64,000 bases of DNA from Lichenostomus cassidix (lineage: Eukaryota; Chordata; Aves; Passeriformes; Meliphagidae), in assembly GCA_008360975.2 (NCBI GenBank), contig CM039182.1, positions 82,925,405 to 82,989,404 on the forward strand. Reading direction: 5' to 3'. Made by a program: the position numbers and the translations under genes. Under the pieces are notes generated by a model. It was not told the origin of the DNA and searched no databases. It worked only from the letters and a program-made list of their open reading frames with translations. Shown here piece by piece: positions 28,001-37,500 of this stretch (the first letter of the stretch is position 1; each line of letters begins with the position of its first letter).

Positions 28001-28629
28001 CAAGACAAATCATACATTTACCAAAATGAGTTATGGCTAAGACTAGCAAGACATCTTGCAATGCCATTCTCCTACTGAAGGCTGTATCAATACTGTTTTG
28101 CGAAGGACACTGGGGAGGAAAGTTATCCAACACCTCAATTAGGTGTTACAAGCATTAGCACACACCTAAACTGCATCAGCTGCAATAGCTTTTGCAATGC
28201 TCCTCCAACTTCCCAGGTGTTACCAGTGTAATCCACCTTTGGTAGCAAGGAACTCCACAGAGATTTTTCCTGACCTTCGTTAGCATCAGCTCTAGAACAC
28301 AAAATGCATGCCAAATGTGAAATAAGTCTGAGTACACATTAGAGATGTCAGCAACTCAAGCAGCATTTGCTTTCCACTCCTATAGCTCATCTCATAGTCT
28401 TGCTGCTCAATTCTTCCGAAGCCTTTTGGAAAATAAACCAAATGCCTCTTCGAAAACCTTTAAATAGCTAAATGTGATAACTACATGTAACGTCATAATA
28501 GCCTACCGGTAAAGTATATCAAAAGAATCAGTTCATGAAAATAATTTATAGACTGTGACATTCCATTTCAGTAATTTCCAAAGCATCATAAAGGGCTATT
28601 TTGATTGCTTTCCCCTCACAGGGCTAGCC

Positions 28630-29165
28630 TGGTTTCAGCTGGGGTAGGGTTATTTTCTTTCTAGAAGCTGGTACAGCGCTGTGTTTCAGATTCAGGATGA
28701 AAATATTGATAACACACTAATGTTGTAGTTGCAGTTGAGTAAAGTTCACACCAAGTCAACAGCTCTTCGCTTTCTCACCTCACCAGTGAGGAGGTTTGGG
28801 GTGAACAACAGGCTGGGAAGGGATACAGCCAGGACAGCTGACCCACATTGGCCAAATATTCCACATAATATGGCATCATGCAGAACAAAACAAGTGGGCA
28901 GATTTGGCTGGAGGGCAGTGGCCTGCTGCTTGGGGACTCGGTGGGCATCAATCAGCAGGTGGTGAGCAATTACACTGTTCATCACTTGTTTGTACATTCT
29001 TTTTTAGTTGTTATTACTTTAACTTCCTTTTCTGTTCTACTACATTGTCTTTATCTCAACCCACGAGTTTTGCCTTCTTTCCAATTCTCTTCCCCATCCC
29101 ACTGATGTGGGGGAAAGTGAGTGAACAACTGTGTGGTGTTTAGATGCCTGACAGGTTAAACCACA
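28630..29165 (+). mobile_element. solo LTR of an avian endogenous retrovirus
   Basis: The element opens with TGGTTTCAGCTGG and closes with GGTTAAACCACA, giving the TG...CA termini of an LTR and short inverted ends (TGGTTT/AAACCA). The interior carries hallmarks I recognise from a widespread bird LTR family: a segment with ACAGCCAGGACAGCTGACCC near 28,828, the phrase TGTCTTTATCTCAACCCA near 29,047, and a GTGTGGTGTTTAGATGCC end segment. It is about 536 bp, with no internal gag, pol or env sequence beside it, so it is a solo LTR. The TATA region seen in intact relatives looks eroded, and I see no clear target-site duplication, which suggests an old copy. It is antisense to the inferred leftward gene. 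Short open frames within it are chance. Confidence 0.75.
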
Positions 29166-29224
29166 AGGGCCTTCATTATAATCATTATTTAAAAACTAAA
29201 GCTAGGTGCCCAACAGCCAGGGAG

Positions 29225-29392
29225 GGAAAAAAGCAAACCAAAAAACAACAAACCAACCAACAGACGAGGGGAAAAAAGTTCTCTACCACCAAACCCACCC
29301 ACTTTTGGCCTCAACTTTTGGGACTTCAGAATTCCTAGAATGACAAACAAAACAATACAACAAATAACAGAACAAAACAAAAGATTACAATG
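29225..29392. repeat. A/C-rich low-complexity region beside the LTR
   Basis: Two A/C-rich tracts occur here: one at about 29,229-29,261 with CAAACC and CCAA units, and one at about 29,341-29,392 with ACAAAAC and AACAA units. They are separated by ordinary sequence. They begin about 60 bp beyond the right end of the solo LTR. Confidence 0.6.
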
Positions 29393-32300
29393 TTACAGCT
29401 GGTGAGCTTTTTCATTGAGTGTTAAAAATACACGCATTCTGCATCTAGATGATGGCAAATCTGCCTCTAGCATAAGATGCAGAGGCAAGTACTTTGTCCT
29501 CACAATAACAGTGCACAGATATGTTTCTCTTGGAAACTGTTTACTACATCTCTTGCTGTGACAGTGTACAGTAACTGGAACATCACAGTTAGAGATGGAC
29601 AGGATAAACAAAAGCAACTTGACCCACTGAGAAAGCACTTGAGCCATTGTTCTGCACAATATCAAGGCTTGAATTCTGACATAATCCCCTGACATCTCGG
29701 GTGATGTCAGCACAAGCAGCTATTAGAATGAAGAATGATCGCCCACAAGACATTAATTCAGCAAGAACTGATGGCCTTGAAATACATATTTCTCCCTTAA
29801 CATTCTCCTAAATGGACTTTAATACATTTGAGCCAGAAGGGAAAGCAGGCCTTTTAAGAAAGCTTGTGATATTTTTGTCTTGTGCCAAAGCCTTCTGAAT
29901 TTTTAGCTTTTCCAACTCCTTGAAGTTTAATTCCACACTTGTGCTTTGATATAATAAAAGCTCCTCATTCCTTTCCAAGGATGCTCAGAGCTTTAACAGT
30001 ACACTAAGCAAGACCAACCTACAGATTTTACCTTCCCCCAGTCCTTCTCACCCCCTCTCTCAATTCCCATTTAAGGAGAACATTCTCCTATATGAATCCA
30101 TACCTAGTAGTTTGGCAAAGAGGAACATGACAGAAAAGAAGGAAAGAAGAAAGTAGGGAAGGAAAAAAAAAAAAAAATCACCTCCCCATTTTTGTTTCAG
30201 CTTTGAAAACTTCTGCTCTAATCCTTTCTAATATGCAACTATCTTGTCCTACCATCCTCCATCAAAATCAGTATCTGGGAAAATTTTTCTAGCAGTTTTT
30301 TCTCTAGTAAAGGATTCAAATCCTTGCTGCCAGTTAGTTTTGACATCTACAAATATATGTAGCATGCACAGACACAGAGCCCAGTTGCAACTCCCTGACC
30401 AAAAATACATTGAAGTGTCAAATCAGAATCACAGAACGACAGATTATTCACTAACAGCAACATCAGAAGTGAAAGATATCCGTGTGACATTTTATGGATT
30501 CCCTTCCTCACAGTTTCAAAATTTAAATTAACACCTGAAGATGACCTCGAAAAAAATGTAAGCAAAGTATAAAAGTAACTTCTGAAAACTTAGTCTATTC
30601 TACAAATCAACAACATGAGTGTGGACAGAGCTGCAGCCACTCAATCAAGTCATCAAAAAGGCAGAATTTAGATGCTGGGCACTGAAAGAAGTTTCTAAGT
30701 GTTCATCAAGTGCTAATCTCCACCATGAAAGGAGTCTACAGACTTACAGATTCTCCCTGCTTATTGATTTTCTCACCAGGGATGCATAATGGAAGAATGA
30801 TACTGGCCTCATGGAGTATTATCCACCCTTACTTAGCTGTCTTCAGCAACCACAGGCTCAGCTTGAATGCGGACACTCAGTTTCTCAGATTTCTCTGCTG
30901 ACACAAATTCTGCAGCAAGAGCGTGAAGGGAGTGCAAGGACTGCGCTCTGATGTTTACTGTGTGAACAAATGTAGAAATCACCACTGCTGCTCAGCAGGA
31001 GAGCTCCTTCCCACTGGGCTATAGGTTTATTCCAACAGGATGGCATGGTATTTCCTCTATGGTTTGTCTGCCAGGAAAGTCATTTCCTATTTTTGTCCTG
31101 TTGTGAGCTAGTAGAAGCTGGCATTGATGGAGGCTGGTAAGAATGAGAGGTTGGTTTGCTAGTGGTTTAACCAAACATGTGTTTATAATTACCTCATTCA
31201 TCATGCCCTGTCTGTGCAAAACTGTCTTTTTTGGAACGTCCCCATGGTCCTTGGGTTTGGCCTCCAAAAAAGCTGAAACAGACTCCCTAAGAAATACATT
31301 GTTTGAATGTTACAGCTAGAGCAACAAAGCTGTCCAATGGTTAATATTGAACCATTGATGCAATTGTTGGGCATTAAGATCAGCATAGCTGCTCAACTTG
31401 TTGCTGTTGGCCTAAGCATGACAGCTCAACAGCAGGAGGGTAAGATGATGGGAAAACCTCTTGCAGTCTTCTCCTGGTCCAACAAAAGAATACAACAGAA
31501 ATAGGACACTGCGTTTCTCTCTCAAATATTCTGCAGCATCTGCCCACAAGGAGAGAATGCAGAGATGGTCATGGTGCTCCCACTAAGTTTGTCTAGGGCA
31601 CTCATCACCTCTGCATCCAATGACCATGACTATCATCATCCTCCCAAAGCTCTTTTCAGAAATACATTGCACAGACTAATTAAGACTTGCAACCCCCCCA
31701 CCCTCTCCCCAAATCTCACTTAAGGGAAAAATCAACAGAGTCTGTTCCATCATCATGTGGTAAAGGGGGAATTTCTCACTGCTGATCCTTTCTCCAAGAA
31801 GAGGTCAAACTATTCTAGCAAATAAGCCTTATCCCATCATACCTAAAACAGCATAATCTCAAAGACAGCAGTCTTAAAAGCTGAAAAGAGCTCCAAAAGA
31901 GACACAATTCACCTCTCTCAGTATCAGTGAAATAGATTTTCATGCCATGAGCCTAGATTATGCCAGATCTAGTTTGGCAATCTACAAGCTTGATATAACC
32001 TGTAATTTCACTTCATATCATACGTCAGAGAACTACACATTTTCCTCTACAGTTTTACTCTCTCCGAAGTTATTATTTGATACCCAGGGATATAATAACT
32101 TACCAAGGTTTCTGAAAGGATTGAGGGAGAAGGAGGTCCCTCACACTTATTTACAGCGTTAGTTACATGTTACATTATCCATGATACTGGAGAAGGTCTC
32201 CAGCTCTGCTAAAAAGATCATCTGCTTTAAAACAACTGATCTTCACGACAGCTTTTGCTGTAGCCATTCGGGAGTGGTAATCTGCATTCCCCATGGGTTA

Positions 32301-35300
32301 ACTAATTGGGATGCAATTAGCAGGTTTCATTAAAAGCTCTCTTGACTTGTAAATGAGCATTGGTGTTGGGCTTTGAAGAACTCACCCCCGTTATTATCCT
32401 GACTATATTTCTGTTCAATCCACACCTGAGTCTCTGGCCAATGCCACCACAGGTTGTTTGCCTGTAAAAACCCAAGCAGCAGCCATTATGCTGCTGCCAC
32501 CTTCTAAAGGAAAGCGACTCACCCAATGTTCAAAATCTCCTATTTTGTGAGTGACTCCTCACCATTAAACAGAAATCTCTGGTCTTTTCTGTTACAGAGA
32601 CCAGGAAAGACAGAACTGATCACAAGGGCACTACTCTAAAGCAGGGGATGAACTTGCAATGCCTTCAGTCCTGATAGCCACGTCCATCTGCCCTGCATGA
32701 ACTGATCCATCTACAATTTATGAAGGAAGGCAAAGAGGAAAGGAAATTTTCAGTCAATGGATGCACACTTGTGTAAATGTGAACATCTCTTTAGTAAAAA
32801 GAGTTTCAGGATACCTTGGCCCTGATGGTGAGTCACATCATGAATCCGCCAATATTCAGTGCTCCTATGTACACTTGAAGTCCAAAAGCTGCTGGAAACC
32901 ATGAACACCACCATTTTCAAATGAATGTACCTGTACGAAAAATGTAGTGTCTGTCTGTCTCTCTGTATCAGGTACATGCTGAAGAGATGGTATCCAGGGG
33001 AATAAAGCATATAAGGAATGGGAAGGTCGAATATATCTAACCAAATTTATAAAGCCAGGCTATTCTGGTTGTTTCATCACTGAAGACATTAAGAGACTAT
33101 TTGTAGAGAGGATGCCTCATACTGATCAACAGTCTTCTTTAATGCTGCACTCACAGTGGAATCTGGCTTTCTAGGATAGTGGTCTCCACATTGACAATGT
33201 GACAGAGGAGCCATATTGAGCTAAAGGGAGAACTGCTGTCCAATTCAACAGATGGCATGAGAATAGGAAAGACCTGGCACGGGACTAGTTCAGAAGTGCA
33301 CAGTTCAATACATATAAAGAAAGAGAAGTCAGCGAGGTGACATCTGTCTACTTCATCATAATATGTTTCACAACAACCACTGGTTTGGGAGAAGTGATGG
33401 GAATCAAGACTACTTTGCAACATCCAAGTTTAGACTGCAACGTGCTCTCCTGACCAGCAGGCAGTGCAAGGATAGCAAACCTGTAAATAAAGCTCAATGC
33501 TAATAAAGGGATTCCTTGGCAACCTCATTCCTTGTAATTCCTAAAAAAGATTGTGGGTTTTCAACTTTTTGGTAAAGGATCTCCATTCCTAGATTTCCCT
33601 GGGTGAAGAGTTGCAACTGGTATATTTTGGACATGGCCAGGAGCAGGTCCAGTTTCCAAGAAAAACAATCCTAACTTCTTAGCCTGCTTTCCTACAGAAG
33701 GAGGCTTATGCAATCACACTGCAGCCAAGCCAGTTGGCAAGCTGCATGCAAGCCTGACAGAGGCAGAGGTCTCAAGAGTTATCTTCCTTGTTTGTGAAAA
33801 CACTGGGCCAGGTGGGCACACTTAAGAAACACTGCACTGTGAACTGGCATCAATACTCCCATAGCTGAGATAAATCTGAAGAAAAGCAGGCTTCCTTAGC
33901 TTTAGTTTGGACAGAAATGTTGGCTTAAAGTGAAGAAAAGCTTTTCCCTTGACCCCATTAATAAAGTTCACTCAGAGGTTTAGAATAAAAAGGCCAGCAG
34001 AAAATAGCAAGAGGTTGCACCACAGTGTTTGCTGCAACCAGTGAAATTTTTAATTGTGCATCCTAGCATGCGTACCACTGGACATCAAAAGGTACCCCTC
34101 CATCTATTCCCCCACCCCACATTTCAGTGGTCTAAAGAAGCACCTGAGTGCATTCCACACAAACACACACACATGCTTCCCAAGGCAGAGCTGAGCTGGT
34201 CTAAGTGAAAGTTATACCTAGAAACCTGTCCGCATTTAGCACTGTCACCTCCATAACCACACGTAAAGAGGCACAGCCAAAGGGAGAGACAGCAGGACCC
34301 CACCCACAGTGACACTACGTGGGAACCCCTCACCTTGCCTGCTGCCACCACTATATGGGCCCAGGGAAGCTGACAGTGCCTTGTAGTCTAGAGGGACATC
34401 TGCTAGTTTGGGGCTGTCAGAAAACAAATTCCCAGCACAACACTCTGGTGCTGCTGGCAGAAGCAGTGCATGACCCAGCTATGCTTCTCCTCTGCCAGCT
34501 GGGAACTCCCTGCATTGGAAGGATATCTTTGCCAGAAAGATCCAGATACTTCTTGCCCATTTACATCCTAAGCACAGATGAGAACATGACCAAAGGCTTC
34601 TGAAAAACCTTCGTGACAATTCTTGCTGGAGTCATTTAAGCACTTGCAAGACAGAGGGCTGCAAACACTTGTTTTAGTCACAGAGTGCACACTCTACACT
34701 TCAGCAGCACTGAGATGCAGAGATCCATTTTGCATTTAGGCAGTGCTTTTGGACTATGCAGTAAAAAACACAGGAATATGCTACTGAAATCCAGGTGTGG
34801 CTGCATGTGAGGATGAAAGCCAACTCACACAGTGCTAGGAGAAGGGATAGTTTGACTAACAAAACCAAGGAAAACCATAGAAGTACCACAAGTTCTTTAA
34901 TATGTAGCCAGGGCAAACAAGACCTACTTTAAGAACAAATAACCAAGTGAAGAAGTCCAAGTGAAGCAAATAAATCAGACTGTAACAGGGTAAAATGATC
35001 ACTGGAGCAAGCGTCAGGGTCTGCTGCTCTGTCAGTTTACTGTTCACAGTAAGGCTACCAAAGAGTACTCTTCAGGCTCTGCTGTTTTACTCTACACTCT
35101 GCTGAATTTTACAAAGAGTCTGGTGTTGGAGAAATAAACCCCCAACAGCCTTGATGTTAATGTACACCTGTACAAAGGTAGGCAGAGGAATACGGCTCTG
35201 GAACAGCTCTCCTTATGCTGCACTGGGCGGTTAAGCCCTGCAGGAAGACTAACGGCAAGGGAAGAGCATCCTTCTTACCTCCTGCACTGTGCCTCAGCCC

Positions 35301-35397
35301 CAAAACGATCATGATGCACAGCCAGAGCTCTCATTTAAAGTTTCAAGCACATTTCCCCTTTTCCAAGCACATTTTCTAATCTCCATGCATTTGTTTT
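29393..35397. other. non-coding stretch, nothing recognised
   Basis: Unique-looking AT-rich sequence with only a short CA tract at 34,156-34,173. No supported gene. Confidence 0.5.
34156..34173. repeat. short imperfect (CA)n tract
   Basis: CACAC units interrupted by one AA. Short and probably of low variability. Confidence 0.6.
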
Positions 35398-35520
35398 TTT
35401 TAACCTGTCCTCATAACTCACTCCTTTTAATCCTAGGATTAGCCTTGTTGCCCTTCTCCATACCTTTCTGAGAGCTCTAAGTACAACTACTAGCCTCAAA
35501 ATGCAGGAATACATGGAGCT
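35398..35520 (-). mobile_element. possible CR1 LINE fragment
   Basis: The plus strand resembles the reverse complement of an internal CR1 section: ACCTGTCCTCATAACTCACT, then GCCTTGTTGCCCTTCTCCAT and a CAGGAATACATGGAGCTGGA-like stretch. Divergence is high. It lies about 0.5 kb from the CpG island. Confidence 0.4.
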
Positions 35521-36783
35521 GGAGCGTTAATGCATCCTTGCTACACATCCCACAGTATCTCCATTAAAACACGTAAGCACCTTTATGAGGCAAAACAATT
35601 TCAACTGCCCCTTAGAAGCGTAACTGAAGGTGGCAGATGCCCACATCTCTCCTATCCTGACCCTTCCTGCTTTGCCCTGAACCCAAATTCATTCTGCCTT
35701 AGTGAAGGGAAACGCAAACCATATTCTTTGGGTCTGTTTTAGAAAACCTGATCAATGCCTCTTTGACATACCAGCAACACATGTTCCCATTTCAACAAAT
35801 GGGAACATTTCAGGCAGACCACCACTTCAGATGGAGTGGGGCTCCTGGCTGCTGAATCAGCACTTTCCATCCTGCTGGCAGTACAGAGTTATGCGACGCT
35901 TCAAAGGAAAGCGGGGAAAAGGGGGAAAGGGGTGGGAGGGGGCGCTGGCACTTAAGCAACAGAAGCGGGCAAGAGGATTGTGCAGGAGTTCATCTGCCAA
36001 ACCAATTAACTGCAAACTGTTCTTATAAAGATGCCACAGTTTCAGCCGCGGCTCGCCGTGCCACAGTTATACAATGAGAGCCATGCGTGCGCGGCTCTCC
36101 GCGGCGGGGAGCTGGGGCAGGAGGAGCCCCGCACTGCCCCTCGGGAAGCTCTCCCGGGCTCTGCACGGGCTCTCGGCACGGCGGGGCTCGGCAGGGCCGC
36201 TCTCCCGCGGGCACACGGCCGCCCGCCTGCCGCCGCACATCCCCGCCGCGGATGAGCAGGAAGGTGGCAGCACTCCGGGGTGGCATTTCTGTGAACTGCC
36301 CATCCGCCAGCTCTCCCGCAAGCCCTGCGCGGAGCGGGGGGAATACCGGGGAGTTTCGGCGGCAGCGGCACCACCGGCAGTTGGCGGGGCAGGTCTTCGC
36401 TCTCCTCCGGCGCGGGGCGACGGGAAAGCCCGGCTCCCGGCACCGCCGGGGCGAGGCGCGCAGCAGGCGAGCGAACAAAACGCGGCAAGGAAGCCCCGAG
36501 CCGGGGGAAAGGGCCGATCCCCCGAGCCCCGCGGCCGCCCCCCGTCCGACCCCGGGGGCTCCGCGCCGGGCGGTGCGCGGGGGGCGCTCCCCGCGGGCAC
36601 TGGGGGGGGGGCTCGCCGGCGGTCCCAGGAAAAGGAAGTTTGCTCTCCTCCTCCTCCTCCCACCGGCCTCCGCCACCGAGGAGCCGGCGAGCCCTCACCC
36701 ACCCCGGCCCGGCCTCCCCCCGCCGCGGCTCCCCGGGGGCAGCGGCCGCCGCCCCCCTGCGCGCCCCGCGCCGCCCCCCGGCC

Positions 36784-36792
36784 CCTTACCTG
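36784..36792 (-). other. splice donor site, CAG|GTAAGG
   Basis: The plus strand reads CCTTACCTG, so the minus strand gives CAG|GTAAGG with the exon ending at 36,790 and the intron starting at 36,789. It matches the vertebrate donor consensus MAG|GTRAGT at eight of nine positions. It lies inside the CpG island and downstream (minus sense) of GC boxes, where a first-exon donor belongs. I found no comparable plus-strand donor in the island, which is the main reason for assigning leftward transcription. Confidence 0.6.
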
Positions 36793-37290
36793 CTGGGCGG
36801 GCGGCCGGCCGGCACCGTCCCCGCCGGGCGCCGCGCACCCGCCAAGTTTGGGGCGGGCGCGGGGGGTCGGGGGAAGGGTCGTGCGCGGCGCTGGCGGGGA
36901 CGGGAGCGCGGGCGGGGAGGGGGATCCTCCGGGCGGCGGCGTGGAGTGGGGCGCGGGCGGGGGAGAGCGAGCTCTCGGAGCCACGCGCCTCAAAACCAAC
37001 AATAACAAAAGAAAAAATTAAAATTGAAAAAAAAAAATTAAAAATCGAACGAATTTTTAGAAAAGAAAGCAATTAAACAAGTCAAAAAAAAAAAAAAGAA
37101 AAAGAAAAATAAAGGCAAAAAAAAGGCAAAACACACCCAACGCGAACGAGGACGTTCGCGCCTCCGCAAGGCGTCCCCGGGCTGCGGGAGGGATCTGCGG
37201 AGAAAACTTCTGCCTGTCTGTCCGCGCTGCCGCCGCCGGCTCCGGTGCTAACGGCGCCCGCCGCCGCCGCGCTCTCCCCTCGCGCCCAGC
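36790..37290 (-). other. putative non-coding first exon (5' UTR)
   Basis: Reading leftward on the minus strand, the exon would begin just downstream of the GC-box cluster at 37,307-37,338 and end at the strong donor CAG|GTAAGG (exon end 36,790). The right boundary (transcription start) is a guess from GC-box placement. No ATG triplet occurs on the minus strand from 37,500 down to 36,790, so this stretch cannot start translation at AUG; that is expected for a 5' UTR exon whose coding start lies in a later exon. The would-be transcript carries a long U-rich segment (37,137-36,992) followed by very GC-rich sequence. The gene is not recognised. The alternatives are a long non-coding RNA first exon or one of several alternative promoters of a coding gene. 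Confidence 0.5.
36992..37137. repeat. A-rich low-complexity tract inside the CpG island
   Basis: This is about 146 bases dominated by A on the plus strand, with an 11-A run at 37,027-37,037 and a 14-A run at 37,084-37,097, broken by AATT and AAAG motifs and two CpGs near 37,045-37,050. It is flanked on both sides by very GC-rich DNA. On the inferred minus-strand transcript it is a U-rich stretch of the 5' UTR. It is not a clean poly(A) tail of a retrocopy, because no gene-like sequence precedes it on the plus strand. Confidence 0.8.
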
Positions 37291-37306
37291 TGACTCCCGG
37301 CGGGCT

Positions 37307-37338
37307 CCGCCCCGCTCCGCCCCGCTCCCGCCCCCGCC
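37307..37338 (-). promoter_or_regulatory. cluster of three GC boxes (Sp/KLF-type)
   Basis: CCGCCCC occurs at 37,307-37,313 and 37,317-37,323, and a CCGCCCCCGCC core at 37,328-37,338. On the minus strand these read as GGGGCGG boxes within 32 bp. Such arrays bind Sp1/KLF factors and typically lie within about 100 bp upstream of TATA-less CpG-island start sites. The position supports a leftward transcript starting near 37,200-37,290. No TATA box is seen at the matching distance on the minus strand. Confidence 0.5.
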
Positions 37339-37491
37339 GCACGCAGCCGCAGCCCCGGCCCGCGCCCCGCCGAGGGCAGGGGGCGGCCGGGAGTCCCGGC
37401 GGCCGCGGGCCGTGTGGCGGCGGCGCCCCGACTGCCCTCCCGCGTCCCGGTACGAGCGGGGCCGTGCTGGGTCTCCTGCCCTCTAACAAAA

Positions 37492-37500
37492 GCTCACCCG
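37492..37500 (-). other. possible second splice donor, CGG|GTGAGC
   Basis: The minus strand reads CGG|GTGAGC with the exon end at 37,498, at the right edge of the island. It fits the donor consensus at +1 to +5 but is weaker on the exon side. If used, an alternative first exon would lie to the right of 37,498 and splice past the main exon. It may be chance. Confidence 0.25.

Larger units (their letters stand above)
13950..28629. other. non-coding stretch, mostly unique sequence
   Basis: It holds the CR1 remnants, poly(A) runs and candidate enhancer listed separately. A nine-C run lies at 24,997-25,005. The remainder shows no supported coding exon. Confidence 0.5.
1..36789 (-). other. putative first intron of the leftward gene
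   Basis: From the donor at 36,789 to the left edge I find no open frame with a recognisable protein domain and no convincing acceptor-exon-donor set. The stretch is AT-rich, CpG-poor and carries scattered CR1 LINE fragments and one LTR. In six 60-base lines sampled by hand (starting at 3001, 9001, 15001, 21001, 27001 and 33001) the plus strand has A 125, T 98, C 75, G 62. That is the direction expected for an intron transcribed from the minus strand. The sample is small. Short unrecognised exons or alternative promoters could lie within. Confidence 0.45.
36040..37480. promoter_or_regulatory. CpG island, probable promoter region
   Basis: CpG density rises abruptly near 36,045 and falls away after about 37,480. 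Nearly every line between is GC-rich with many CG dinucleotides, whereas flanking lines carry zero to three. The block contains GC boxes (GGGGCGGG at 36,850-36,857 and three CCGCCCC-type boxes at 37,307-37,338), a run of ten G at 36,602-36,611, a short TCC repeat ending near 36,661, and an A-rich interruption at 36,992-37,137. Unmethylated islands of this size in vertebrates usually mark housekeeping or developmental promoters; that is family knowledge. Direction is inferred from the minus-strand splice donor at 36,790. Long open frames on both strands here (up to about 329 codons) reflect a shortage of stop codons in GC-rich DNA and are not genes. Confidence 0.9.

Noticed and set aside
28729..29143. 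Overlapping frames of 75-83 codons on both strands
   Set aside because: They lie wholly inside the solo LTR, which carries no viral genes.
36024..36030. TATAAAG on the plus strand at the left edge of the CpG island
   Set aside because: It could suggest a rightward TATA promoter, but no plus-strand donor or coding exon follows, and the word is common in AT-rich DNA.
36067..37076. Overlapping open frames of 313-329 codons on both strands of the CpG island
   Set aside because: Several mutually overlapping frames on both strands are open at once, which is what stop-poor GC-rich DNA gives. The products are low-complexity Pro/Arg/Gly/Ala, and the minus-strand ones start at TTG, not ATG.
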